Source: a virus
Length of the DNA stretch: 33,015 nucleotides
Virus record (IMG/VR): IMGVR_UViG_3300028025_002543
Span: 1-33,015 of that record
Reading direction: 5' to 3' (one strand)
The translations under genes were made by a program, and so were the position numbers. Under the pieces are notes generated by a model. That model made no database searches. It was not told the origin of the DNA and worked only from the letters and a program-made list of their open reading frames with translations. Below, one piece after another: positions 23,684-30,775 of this stretch (the first letter of the stretch is position 1; each line of letters starts with the position of its first letter).

Positions 23684-23722
23684 TAGAATAAAGCCTGCCT
23701 CCGAGGTTGCTCAGAAGCAGGC
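23684..23722 (-). terminator. Intrinsic terminator after the capsid genes
   Basis: On the minus strand a 13-bp stem (two G.U pairs; arms 23693-23705 and 23710-23722) with a 4-nt loop CAAC is followed by a short T-rich tract (TTTATTC). It occupies the same place as the T7 late terminator after the capsid gene. The tail is short, so it is probably leaky, letting tail genes be expressed at lower level. Confidence 0.65.
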
Positions 23723-23741
23723 CCAATATCAACAGCGAGGA

Positions 23742-24020
23742 TTAATCGCCGTCAGTATTAGCAAGTGTCGTGCCGTCATTAACGTCAACAACACCGCTTG
23801 CATTGGACAACACATACACTAGCGTAGCAACAGCTGTCGAGCCAGTTGATGTTACGCAGTAAATGAGGTCGCCAACTGCTAACGTGTCCGACAGGCTGTT
23901 GAAATAACCAGCTGTGTTAACGTCAGCGATTGCATCAGCTGTTTTATAGGCATAAACGCTAGGTGCGTTACCGCGCTTAGCTGCCGAAACAACGGTCCAA
24001 CCAGTTGAGGAAAAAGCCAT
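23742..24020 (-). CDS. Small capsid-adjacent structural protein
   Basis: 92 residues, with GGAGG before the ATG. Beta-rich and Val/Thr/Asp-rich (GYFNSLSDTLAVGDLIYCVTSTGSTAVATLVYVLSNASG), a pattern of small proteins coded directly after major capsid genes in podoviruses and related phages. Possibly a head decoration or head-fibre base protein. Position and composition are the only evidence. Confidence 0.55.
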   Translation of the reverse strand: MAFSSTGWTVVSAAKRGNAPSVYAYKTADAIADVNTAGYFNSLSDTLAVGDLIYCVTSTGSTAVATLVYVLSNASGVVDVNDGTTLANTDGD

Positions 24021-24032
24021 GAAAGCCTCCTA

Positions 24033-24878
24033 TTAAGCAGATTCGCGGCAAGTGATCTTGACGATACCTTCATCGTCAATAGCAATCGAGCCAGCGGAGA
24101 ACATCGAGGCCACCAAGAAAGAAGTCTTCTCGGGGATGTAATTGATTTCGGTCTTAGGTGCAATACCTTCGGCCATACCAATCGCATCGCGGTGGAATGC
24201 ATAGCAAGTACGATCCAGCGAACCGTCAACAGGCAAACCACCTTCTGAACGGTCACCCAACACATGGAACGTAAAGCCCAAGAATGTGTTGATGTCGCCC
24301 TGAACCAGCGCCTTCACAGTGTTGAAGTCGGAGCTGGTAACAGCTGTTTCGCTCAAGAGCGATGACAGGCCGTTAGCGTGGATAATGATGTGGCGGTTGT
24401 CCATTGGGACGTTACCAGCATCAAGCTTTTGCTTAGCAGTACGCAGTTTAGCTACGTTCAGGTTTGTGTCCGAACCACCGATGTCGTTGCTGACAGTCAA
24501 GCTGGTGCTCGAGGCAGCAAGTGCGTCGAGAATCAACTGGTCTTGGCGACGGCCGATAGCGTTAGAAACAACTTGAACCAACTCACGGCGCTCGTCAAAG
24601 TTGACTTTTGCTTGCATGAAGATATCGCTATATTCAGCAGCAATGTAGTCAGACAGAGTAGCGGTGACTTGACCGTACGTAACATTCAGCGGAGCAACGT
24701 CAGTCTGTGGAACACGGACTTGAGCGACACCCTTGCCGATCTTAGGGAACTTATATGTAGAGCCTTCAACACCTGCACGAACACGAACAGCGCCACGCAA
24801 TACGGCTTGCGCCTGATATGCCTGTTTAACTTCCGCATCGAACAGGGTTACAAAGGCGGTCGAGAGATTCTGAGCCAT
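24033..24878 (-). CDS. Major capsid protein
   Basis: 281 residues with AAGGA before the ATG. Features of HK97-fold capsid proteins of podoviruses: an N-terminal arm (TAFVTLFDAEVKQAYQAQ), the E-loop region (GSTYKFPKIGKGVAQVRV), the spine-like helix (VNFDERRELVQVVSNAIGRRQDQLILDAL), and the A-domain (DAGNVPMDNRHIIIHANGLSSLL ... VKALVQGDINTFLGF). The C-terminus ends with EGIVKITCRESA. It is coded between the scaffold and the tail tube genes, and it has its own promoter-like region and a 175-bp leader. Confidence 0.85.
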   Translation of the reverse strand: MAQNLSTAFVTLFDAEVKQAYQAQAVLRGAVRVRAGVEGSTYKFPKIGKGVAQVRVPQTDVAPLNVTYGQVTATLSDYIAAEYSDIFMQAKVNFDERRELVQVVSNAIGRRQDQLILDALAASSTSLTVSNDIGGSDTNLNVAKLRTAKQKLDAGNVPMDNRHIIIHANGLSSLLSETAVTSSDFNTVKALVQGDINTFLGFTFHVLGDRSEGGLPVDGSLDRTCYAFHRDAIGMAEGIAPKTEINYIPEKTSFLVASMFSAGSIAIDDEGIVKITCRESA

Positions 24879-25007
24879 TTGAAATCCTTAGATAAAGTTA
24901 AGAGAATTAGCGCTTCGGTTAGCCGGTGATCCGGGCCTACTACTTGCTAGTTACGCTAGCCAGTCGTCAGTTTCCACTGCGGCATAGGGTCGGTAATTTG
25001 ATTGGCC

Positions 25008-25022
25008 TATAACAGGGTTATA
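25008..25022. promoter_or_regulatory. 15-bp perfect palindrome over the capsid -10 box
   Basis: TATAAC-AGG-GTTATA (plus strand) has perfect 6-bp arms with a 3-bp centre. One arm is the -10 box of the promoter-like site upstream of the capsid gene. Either it is an operator where a repressor blocks the promoter, or a second -10-like arm arises by chance. The regulator is unknown. Confidence 0.45.
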
Positions 25023-25045
25023 ACATTACTAAGTTTAACGTGCAA
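25017..25045 (-). promoter_or_regulatory. Candidate promoter for the major capsid gene
   Basis: Read on the minus strand: TTGCAC (25040-25045), a 17-bp spacer, then TATAAC (25017-25022), five of six bases of a sigma70 -10. It lies about 140 bp upstream of the capsid ATG, just after the 56-aa gene, and would give the capsid its own transcript. Confidence 0.45.
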
Positions 25046-25053
25046 GAGTTATG

Positions 25054-25224
25054 TTAACTTTTGCTAATATCAGTAGTTGGTAGCTCTAGCGCATTGATGC
25101 GTCTTTCCAACTCTTTTGCAACATGTTCTCTTAACTTTGTGTTCTTAGTTAATTTAAATGTCTCTATTAAATTAATATTAGTCCAATCAGTTAAGCTATT
25201 AGGTAACTCTGTATCTGTATTCAT
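25054..25224 (-). CDS. Small charged protein upstream of the capsid gene (56 aa)
   Basis: An ATG at 25222-25224 opens a frame of 56 codons ending with TAA. AAAGG lies ten bases upstream. The product is a charged, mostly helical protein (NLIETFKLTKNTKLREHVAKELERRINALEL) with a D/T/S-rich start. Composition and ribosome site suggest a true gene. It is the only convincing CDS in the long gap between scaffold and capsid. No family recognised. Confidence 0.6.
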   Translation of the reverse strand: MNTDTELPNSLTDWTNINLIETFKLTKNTKLREHVAKELERRINALELPTTDISKS

Positions 25225-25437
25225 TAGGTTTATACCTTTGCTTTTTGGTGGACGAACCTAGCCTTTCCTAGATTCGCCTTAAACCGTTTGCTTTTCGGAG
25301 CCACGGAACCCGCCAGCCGTTCGGTATCGGGCGCTAGCTTCGCCACCCTTGCCTCTGTCTCATACCTGATCCCACAGTAGAGGCTATCCCCAATCCCTGC
25401 CGTCTATTAACCCGACGGATTGGCGGTTGTAATGATC
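25225..25437 (-). other. Hairpin-rich non-coding stretch before the 56-aa gene
   Basis: No convincing gene. On the minus strand: an 11-bp hairpin with two G.U pairs (arms 25251-25261 and 25268-25278, loop GAAAGG); CCAATCC...GGATTGG enclosing GTC...GAC around 25392-25422; and GCCTCT...AGAGGC around 25350-25385. The G.U pairs become A.C mismatches on the plus strand, which suggests the structured molecule is minus-strand RNA. A stop-free frame (25233-25403) lacks an ATG. Confidence 0.5.
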
Positions 25438-25525
25438 AAAAAAAAAGCTGTTTAAGAAAGCATTCCGGTGAGAGAACCCCCGTGGGAGTCAGGCTGAACG
25501 CCTCGGAACGCTTACTTAAACAGCT
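25438..25525 (-). terminator. Long-stem intrinsic terminator
   Basis: The outer 11-bp stem (arms 25446-25456 and 25515-25525) is followed by T9 on the minus strand (25438-25446). It could end transcription coming from the scaffold gene as well as the small RNA. The stem-loop is much larger than a normal terminator, which is why a structured RNA is suspected. Confidence 0.6.
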
Positions 25526-25544
25526 ATATGTCTCTCACGACAAC
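25438..25544 (-). ncRNA. Candidate structured small RNA ending in its own terminator
   Basis: From a predicted start near 25544, the minus-strand transcript contains a long stem: 11 bp (AGCTGTTTAAG with CTTAAACAGCT), one T.T mismatch, then 10 bp with one G.U pair. The 36-nt apical part can form two small hairpins (GGC-GUUCA-GCC, and ACUCCC-ACG-GGGGGU with one G.U). A run of about nine U follows the stem, as in an intrinsic terminator. A perfect TATAAT lies upstream. Promoter, structured body and terminator together suggest an independent RNA of about 105 nt; expression is not shown. Confidence 0.5.
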
Positions 25545-25550
25545 AATTTA

Positions 25551-25578
25551 ATTATATCAAAAAAAATCCCCAGCGCAA
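25551..25578 (-). promoter_or_regulatory. Candidate promoter with perfect TATAAT
   Basis: On the minus strand TATAAT (25551-25556) stands 16 bp after TTGCGC (25573-25578), a half-matching -35 located in the loop and arm of the preceding terminator. Predicted start near 25544, just before the long stem-loop. Confidence 0.45.
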
Positions 25579-25587
25579 GCCGGGGAT
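25559..25587 (-). terminator. Intrinsic terminator after the scaffold gene
   Basis: On the minus strand ATCCCCGGC-TTGC-GCTGGGGAT forms a 9-bp stem with one G.U pair and a tetraloop, followed directly by eight T. It lies about 30 bp after the scaffold stop and should end the packaging/portal/scaffold transcript. Confidence 0.85.
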
Positions 25588-25617
25588 AAAAGCCCTGAAC
25601 TAGGACCAAGGAGATGA

Positions 25618-26415
25618 TTAATTGTAGCGCTGGGCAAACAACTTTTCAACCTTTTGACGGTAGCCGGGATCGGATTGATACCGTTTATCGCCTACCATGG
25701 CTTGCAGTTCTTGGTCAGTTGGCATACCTTCCATTGGCTCAGACTCAACTGGGATCCGCCCTTCATAGGATTCACGGATCTTCATTAAAGCCTTTAAGCC
25801 TTTGGCAGTACCACCCATTACCTTAAACTCTTCAAAGTCGTCTTTGTTCCAGACTCCCTTGTTTACTAAGCCGCGTGCCCAGCTGACCATACCGTTGATT
25901 ACAGCGTCTGCATTGGCTCCTAATGCCTTGCGTTCCTCTGCCGGGTCAACAGTTGGGGTCATGCTGCTAGACATTTCTACAGCTTTGTCTGTCAACTGCT
26001 TTGCTAGTGAATCAAAAGCTACTTGAGAGATACCATTTTCCTTAGCCCATTCTTTAAATAATGGAACCATGGGTAGGTTTTCAGCATTCTCACCAAACGC
26101 TTTTAAGTCGTAATTACCGTCTGCTGGAGCCTTTTGCTTGCCTTGACTGACCATCTTGCGCATGTCTTTCCAAGACTTTGCAATACCTTCAAGGTCAGGC
26201 TCGTTGTCTTTCCAGAAGTTCTCTGGCCACCACTCTGGACGATCAACTGGCTCATCGTCTGGAATGCTATCAGCAGCCCTATGATCTACCTCTGACTTGT
26301 CTGCCTTACTAGAATCTGGCTGGCTTTCGTCCGATGTTTCCACACCGTCCAATAGGCCAGTTGCTTCTGGTGCTGCAGCTTCACTGGGTTGGACTTCAGA
26401 TTCTTTATCACTCAT
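25618..26415 (-). CDS. Capsid assembly scaffolding protein (T7 gp9-like)
   Basis: 265 residues, highly acidic at the N-terminus (about 1-60, Ser/Glu/Asp-rich) and helical after. The segments PEWWPENFWKDNEPDLEGIAKSWKDMRKMV and GNYDLKAFGENAENLPMVPLFKEWAKENGISQ are typical of podovirus scaffold proteins. A short basic helix at the C-terminus (GYRQKVEKLFAQRY) would contact the capsid protein. The scaffold guides procapsid assembly and is then lost. Order portal-scaffold-capsid agrees. The start overlaps the Bbp19-like stop by one base. Confidence 0.85.
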   Translation of the reverse strand: MSDKESEVQPSEAAAPEATGLLDGVETSDESQPDSSKADKSEVDHRAADSIPDDEPVDRPEWWPENFWKDNEPDLEGIAKSWKDMRKMVSQGKQKAPADGNYDLKAFGENAENLPMVPLFKEWAKENGISQVAFDSLAKQLTDKAVEMSSSMTPTVDPAEERKALGANADAVINGMVSWARGLVNKGVWNKDDFEEFKVMGGTAKGLKALMKIRESYEGRIPVESEPMEGMPTDQELQAMVGDKRYQSDPGYRQKVEKLFAQRYN

Positions 26416-26669
26416 TACTTACCTCTTGCTCTCGCAATGCGGGATTCAATCTCTTTCACAAGACTACATCTCCCTTCTAGAAAATAGCCATAGGTAGCGT
26501 CTGCTCCCGGCCCCCAGCAAGGTTGCTCAACAGTCTGATCTCTCAGCCATTTGAACAACTTTTGCCCTTCCTCTGTGCCAAATACGCGCAGGCACAGCTT
26601 ATCTATGTCAGTCCCATTAGGACTTGCAAGCGATTGCTGTACAGCTTCTAGGTCATCCCAGCCAGCCAT
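26415..26669 (-). CDS. Bbp19-like small phage protein
   Basis: 84 residues with AGGAG before the ATG. A C-terminal half of the type FGTEEGQKLFKWLRDQTVEQP ... ADATYGYFLEGRCSLVKEIESRI resembles the Bbp19 family, small proteins coded near portal and scaffold genes in many podoviruses. Its function is not established. Bbp19 identity is from memory of the family pattern. Confidence 0.65.
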   Translation of the reverse strand: MAGWDDLEAVQQSLASPNGTDIDKLCLRVFGTEEGQKLFKWLRDQTVEQPCWGPGADATYGYFLEGRCSLVKEIESRIARARGK

Positions 26670-26670
26670 A

Positions 26671-27000
26671 TCATTCTCCTTTGTTTATTAAGACCTCATC
26701 TACCTTATCTACGTCTGTTTCGTCCGTAGCATGTATGCAATACCAAATGACATTGGTTAAAGCAATAACTTCATGGGGCACATTAGCTGCAATCTCAATG
26801 CAGGCTGGTCCCTCGTATTCAATCTGTGTGTCGCCAGCCTTAACTATCGCACGCCCTACAGCCAATATACTTAAATGGCTATAGGAGTGCGTGTGCTTCA
26901 TGACATAGTGGTTAGCTGGGATAATTGACTCCTTGGCATATAGCCCAGCTGCAAAATGATGCCCTATAACAGGCTCAAATTCCTTGTTTTCATCGCTCAA
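26671..27000 (-). CDS. Cupin-fold small protein in the head-gene cluster
   Basis: 109 residues starting with TTG at 27000: the codon overlaps the portal stop (TTGA) and GGAG lies seven bases upstream; no in-frame ATG fits. A cupin-like barrel is suggested by the motif MKHTHSYSHLSILAVG (His36, His38, His42) and a second motif IAANVPHEVIALTN (His76). Cupins bind a metal through such His residues. Whether this is an enzyme or a structural version is unknown. It lies between portal and Bbp19-like genes and is expressed with the head genes. Confidence 0.65.
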   Translation of the reverse strand: MSDENKEFEPVIGHHFAAGLYAKESIIPANHYVMKHTHSYSHLSILAVGRAIVKAGDTQIEYEGPACIEIAANVPHEVIALTNVIWYCIHATDETDVDKVDEVLINKGE

Positions 27001-28634
27001 ACTGCGGCTCCAATTCCTTGATCTGGGGTTGTTGCTGCTTCTTGCTGGTTAACTACAGCCTGTTGGTTACCAGCGGCTGCTAGCATAGCCTGATCTTGCA
27101 TCATAAGTGCGCGTTGCTGCTCGATAATGTAAGCACGCTCTGCAGCGCTTGTACGCAGGCTTGCAGGCACGCCAAGCTTGTCGCCTAGGTAATCTATTAG
27201 GTCACCAGTTCTAACGGCCAGAGCGCCTTCGTTACCAAGGCTAGAGGCAATCTGCATAAACTGCATAACCGAGTTCACCTCTTCCATGTTTTGCGCCATA
27301 GCAAGCGGGGCAACTGGCGATACTTTGACTTCTAGCCCGTTTACTCGCAGCGGCAAGTCAATTAACCCACGCTCGTCCATCACTTGCAGGATTCGGCTGA
27401 CCAATGGGATCATTGTCTCGTTGATTAGACGGCCAAATGCTGATCCTAGGTTCTGTGCCAACTCTTTCATACGCTCAACCACCTCAGTTGCAGAGCGAGC
27501 AGACATATTATCAGGTGGAAGTGATTCATCCAATAGCGTACGCTTGATGTTTTGACGTAGGTCATTGATCACAATCTGCGATACGTTAAAGTCGCCTGCA
27601 CGGGGCAGGGCACGCAGCGATTCGCCTTGTGGGCCACCGTTTCGCGCCACAGGAATGATGGCTCCCGGGGTGATTCGCACCGTTTGAGGGTTCAAAACAC
27701 CATCATCTGCCGCCGTGTAGACCCCTGCAACAGCTAGCGATGCGTTCTTAAGCAGCAACTCTAGCGTCTTGTTAAGCGTTTTAATGTCTGGCAGTGCAGT
27801 CAGCAGTGGGCCGCGGCCATAAATCTCACCAGCCACCTTCATATAGCGCGAGATGACCCATGGCGAGGACTTCATGCGACGGTAAACAATCTCTTCCTTA
27901 GATACCTTGTCAATAACGTGGTAGCACCAGTCGCCTTTGTCGTCGTCATAGACTGTAGCCTCAAGCAATTCCACGTCATCAGTGGGTTTTGCCTCGATGC
28001 GGTTAGCTAAAGACTCAGGAATCTGTGCATCACGCCATTGCTGGGTGATAGATTCAGCCTTCATGCGCATACGGCGATAGATTTTATCTACCATACCGTT
28101 GGCACCCTCTTCGTACGCCACTAAGAACATGGGCACAGGGATGAAATTGATAGGACTTACGTCATCACCGGGCTGCACCAACATGCAAGCAGTGCCTACA
28201 GACAGGTCAAGCAGGAATTCACCGATAGCAATGTCAAAGTTTGACTGCTTAATGACCGAAAACATCTTCTCGTTGTACAGGTCTAGGATAGCTTGAGCCT
28301 GTGTTTTCTTATCTTGAGGTATATCAAGACCCGGCTCAAGGCGACTCCACTTGCGCTGCGGTGGGAAGATGCCAGATTGCAGTCTGTTAGCAAAACGCTG
28401 GGTAGAGTTGATGGCTGTCGAGTCAAATACCCGTGCCATTTTCTTATTGCCAACGCTATTTCCTTCCCAGTAGCCGTACAACTGGCGCTGAGGCAGGGCA
28501 AATTCGTACGCATCGCGATACAAATCCTCAAACAAATCTTTTTTTCGCTGAGCTACTTCAGCTCTACGAATAAGCTCATCAGGCTTTAGTTTTTTGCCCT
28601 GATAGCGCTGTGGTTTTTCGTTCATTTCAGCCAT
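26997..28634 (-). CDS. Portal (head-to-tail connector) protein
   Basis: 545 residues from the ATG at 28634 with AAGG eight bases upstream; a TTG at 28661 lies further upstream and an ATG at 28625 further in. The signature FEDLYRDAYEFALPQRQLYGYWEGNS, DSTAINSTQRFANRLQSGIFPPQRKW and the later YGRGPLLTALPDIKTLNK mark the T7-type head-tail connector family. The dodecameric ring forms the DNA entry vertex and docks terminase and tail adaptor. The C-terminus is Gln/Ala-rich (QQRALMMQDQAMLAAAGNQQ). The end overlaps the cupin start. Confidence 0.9.
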   Translation of the reverse strand: MAEMNEKPQRYQGKKLKPDELIRRAEVAQRKKDLFEDLYRDAYEFALPQRQLYGYWEGNSVGNKKMARVFDSTAINSTQRFANRLQSGIFPPQRKWSRLEPGLDIPQDKKTQAQAILDLYNEKMFSVIKQSNFDIAIGEFLLDLSVGTACMLVQPGDDVSPINFIPVPMFLVAYEEGANGMVDKIYRRMRMKAESITQQWRDAQIPESLANRIEAKPTDDVELLEATVYDDDKGDWCYHVIDKVSKEEIVYRRMKSSPWVISRYMKVAGEIYGRGPLLTALPDIKTLNKTLELLLKNASLAVAGVYTAADDGVLNPQTVRITPGAIIPVARNGGPQGESLRALPRAGDFNVSQIVINDLRQNIKRTLLDESLPPDNMSARSATEVVERMKELAQNLGSAFGRLINETMIPLVSRILQVMDERGLIDLPLRVNGLEVKVSPVAPLAMAQNMEEVNSVMQFMQIASSLGNEGALAVRTGDLIDYLGDKLGVPASLRTSAAERAYIIEQQRALMMQDQAMLAAAGNQQAVVNQQEAATTPDQGIGAAV

Positions 28635-28644
28635 GATTTTTGCC

Positions 28645-29229
28645 TTATTCGTACCATTCAATGTGTAAATGAGCCATGTGTGCAGTGCCGTTTACGTTTG
28701 TCAGCCTAAAAAGATAAGTAGTCAACGGGCTAAACACCTGTTCTGTCGCGTATGAATCCCCGCCACCAGCTTTTTTACCAACTCCACCAGCAATAAACTG
28801 CGAATCCAGCAAAGTCCCTAGGCTAGTGACGGTAGGGTTAATCAATATTGCAGATTGACTAGCGTTTGTGATGTTGCGATTGCGACGCACTGCGGTAAAG
28901 CTAGTGCCTCCAGACACAACTGAGCCTTCATACAAGTAAACCTCAGCGTCTCCACCGCAGTTTGCGTCATACACAAGATGTGGAGTTACGCCAGTAGCAA
29001 ACGCCATAGCAATATCAATACTTGATCCAGCTGGCAACATGCTTGCATAGGGATAAAGTTTGTAAGCGTAGTAAGCGCGGCCTTCATGTAGACGCAAATG
29101 GTTAACGTCTACAATAGGCGCTGGCCGATCAGAACTGACAAGGTATTGCTTGCCGTCTTTGTCTATGTAAGACGGCGAGACATGTCGGGATTTTGTGGTG
29201 AGCGACTCGCGCTCAACTTCAATCGCCAT
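28645..29229 (-). CDS. Hypothetical virion-region protein (194 aa)
   Basis: The ATG at 29229 has an excellent GAGGAAG ribosome site; the frame opens earlier, at 29250. The 194-residue protein is beta-rich (KDGKQYLVSSDRPAPIVDVNHLRLHEGRAYYAYKLYPYAS ... AEVYLYEGSVVSGGTSFTAVRRNRNITNAS), with Gly/Thr-rich loops and a compact end (TAHMAHLHIEWYE). It resembles jelly-roll-like minor structural proteins of podoviruses near the portal. Function unknown. Confidence 0.6.
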   Translation of the reverse strand: MAIEVERESLTTKSRHVSPSYIDKDGKQYLVSSDRPAPIVDVNHLRLHEGRAYYAYKLYPYASMLPAGSSIDIAMAFATGVTPHLVYDANCGGDAEVYLYEGSVVSGGTSFTAVRRNRNITNASQSAILINPTVTSLGTLLDSQFIAGGVGKKAGGGDSYATEQVFSPLTTYLFRLTNVNGTAHMAHLHIEWYE

Positions 29230-29734
29230 TTTCTTCCTCGACGGGTTCAATCATTTCGATAATGTTGCCACCCATAGCATCAGTAATTGGGCCACCGGGT
29301 TTCCACGAATCACATGTACGACTACTTGTACAAGTTATGTTCCACTCTTCGCAATAGCCGCCTGACTGATTGGTATCAACCCAGTCTGGCCGCACTTCTG
29401 GGGGCGTAAGTGCTGGGTACTGTTTCATGCAATCGTCAATAAACTTGGTCTTCCAGTAGTAACCGCAATTCCCGCACAGCATTTCGCGTGCTGCAGACTC
29501 ACTGACGTTCCATGTCATGGACTTCTTAAGCCAAAACATAACGGAAGGCACTAGCGGGTTTGCAGGACCTAGGTCTGCTTTCACAATGCAAATCTGGTGA
29601 TTGCTAATGTTGACGTTCTTGTCGCGGATCGCCTCAGGACATTGTCCTTCCGTAAAACCCGGCACGTCAGGTGCGCTTTGCATTTCAATGTCAGCTAGCA
29701 TTGTGCGAGCTTCGCGCTCTTCCATCATGTCCAT
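29219..29734 (-). CDS. Cysteine-rich hypothetical protein
   Basis: 171 residues; AAGG precedes the ATG, and Met3/Met4 are possible alternative starts. Eight cysteines are present (32, 49, 87, 90, 102, 128, 135, 141), including CGNC at 87-90 and GYCEEWNITC with RTCDSW after it. The pattern suggests a metal or Fe-S site. It sits among head genes, so it may be a virion or assembly protein. No function is claimed. Confidence 0.6.
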   Translation of the reverse strand: MDMMEEREARTMLADIEMQSAPDVPGFTEGQCPEAIRDKNVNISNHQICIVKADLGPANPLVPSVMFWLKKSMTWNVSESAAREMLCGNCGYYWKTKFIDDCMKQYPALTPPEVRPDWVDTNQSGGYCEEWNITCTSSRTCDSWKPGGPITDAMGGNIIEMIEPVEEENGD

Positions 29735-29736
29735 AA

Positions 29737-29889
29737 TTATGCCTTTTGCTTTACGCCAGCCTCAGACATTGCAATAGCAACGGCCTGATCTTTGCTGGTC
29801 ACTTTGTCGCCAGAGCTGGACTTCAGCTTGCCTGACTTGTACTCGCGCATTACCTTGCGCACCTTTTTCTTCATTTTCTCGTCTTGCAT
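29737..29889 (-). CDS. DUF6496-like small basic protein (50 aa)
   Basis: 50 residues. KKKVRKVMREYKSGKLKSSSGDKVTSKDQAVAIAMSEAG matches the compact pattern of DUF6496 proteins (K-V-M-x-E-x-K-x-G-K-L-K-S-G-S-G ... QA-x-AIA-x-SEAG), found in phages and bacteria without known function. It lies between the coiled-coil protein and the cysteine-rich protein, with only a two-base gap on each side. Confidence 0.7.
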   Translation of the reverse strand: MQDEKMKKKVRKVMREYKSGKLKSSSGDKVTSKDQAVAIAMSEAGVKQKA

Positions 29890-29891
29890 AA

Positions 29892-30767
29892 TTAAGCCCC
29901 CGATAACAATGGTCTGGTTTGCAATCGGCGAGCAGCAGCAACTTTGGCTGATTTACGCTCACCAATTTCACGCTCAAAATATTTAGTTTCTTCCTGCAGC
30001 TTTTCTGAATACTTTGTAATGTCTTCCATTACAGGCACAGGCTCGTTAAATGTCGGCACTGTGGGTTGGTTAAAGCTGACGTTAAACTCACCGGGGTCTG
30101 TGCCGCCTCGACGATACAAACCGTACTGATAACCGTACGGCAAGTAATTCATAACGTCTAGCGTATACAACGGGTTTGTTGGCTCACTGCCAAGACCAAG
30201 CACTTCTTGAGACGCTGCAACCATTTGGTTGTAATCGTCTTCACCTACCGTCTCGCCAGTGTTTGGATTTACATATCTTGCGTAACTTCCACCGGCATCG
30301 CCACCGCCACCGTACACTTCTTCACGCACAAAACCCGATGGGGCAGGCGCAGTGATTGGATTAGTTCCAGCCTCAAGCAATGTTTGGTAAATAGGGTCTG
30401 TCGTCCTGATCCCACTGCGGTACATGCCAATCGGACCGGACTGCGAGTAGCCTTGGAAGAAGCTGCCACCAACCAATGTTCTTTGGTTAAACGCAGCGAC
30501 GCGCTCATTAAACTGGTTTACTTGCTGTTCGTAAGCAGATACAGCTTCGTTGTATTTTGTTTTGTATTCAGAAAATTCGCTTTCATAACCAGCCGCTTTT
30601 TTTTCGTACTCAGTCATCTGAGCACCAAACTCTTTGGCTACGCGGCCAGTCTCTGTGCCAAACTCAGCGCGGGCGCTTTCTAGTCTGCGCCCAAGCTTGT
30701 TGATTTCTGACCCAGCTCGAGTACTAGCAAACTTCTTTGCTGCACGTAATTGAGCAGTTGTTGCCAT
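29892..30767 (-). CDS. Coiled-coil virion-region protein (291 aa)
   Basis: 291 residues. The first 100 residues form a long charged coiled coil (RRLESARAEFGTETGRVAKEFGAQMTEYEKK ... SAYEQQVNQFNERVAAFNQ). A Gly/Tyr/Pro-rich middle (about 100-235) follows, then a second helix, and it ends RRLQTRPLLSGA. A similar RR...R.LLS end is found in the next gene. Presumably structural or assembly-related; no family recognised. Confidence 0.55.
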   Translation of the reverse strand: MATTAQLRAAKKFASTRAGSEINKLGRRLESARAEFGTETGRVAKEFGAQMTEYEKKAAGYESEFSEYKTKYNEAVSAYEQQVNQFNERVAAFNQRTLVGGSFFQGYSQSGPIGMYRSGIRTTDPIYQTLLEAGTNPITAPAPSGFVREEVYGGGGDAGGSYARYVNPNTGETVGEDDYNQMVAASQEVLGLGSEPTNPLYTLDVMNYLPYGYQYGLYRRGGTDPGEFNVSFNQPTVPTFNEPVPVMEDITKYSEKLQEETKYFEREIGERKSAKVAAARRLQTRPLLSGA

Positions 30768-30775
30768 GGTCTACC

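Noticed and set aside
25247-25258. Minus-strand GTTCGTCCACCA resembling the 3' end of a tRNA.
   Set aside because: No pairing T-stem, anticodon arm or acceptor stem could be built around it; it is part of a different hairpin.
25061-25261. Plus-strand 66-codon frame in the scaffold-capsid gap.
   Set aside because: It is the antisense of the better-supported minus-strand 56-codon gene, is hydrophobic by virtue of that, and lacks a ribosome site.
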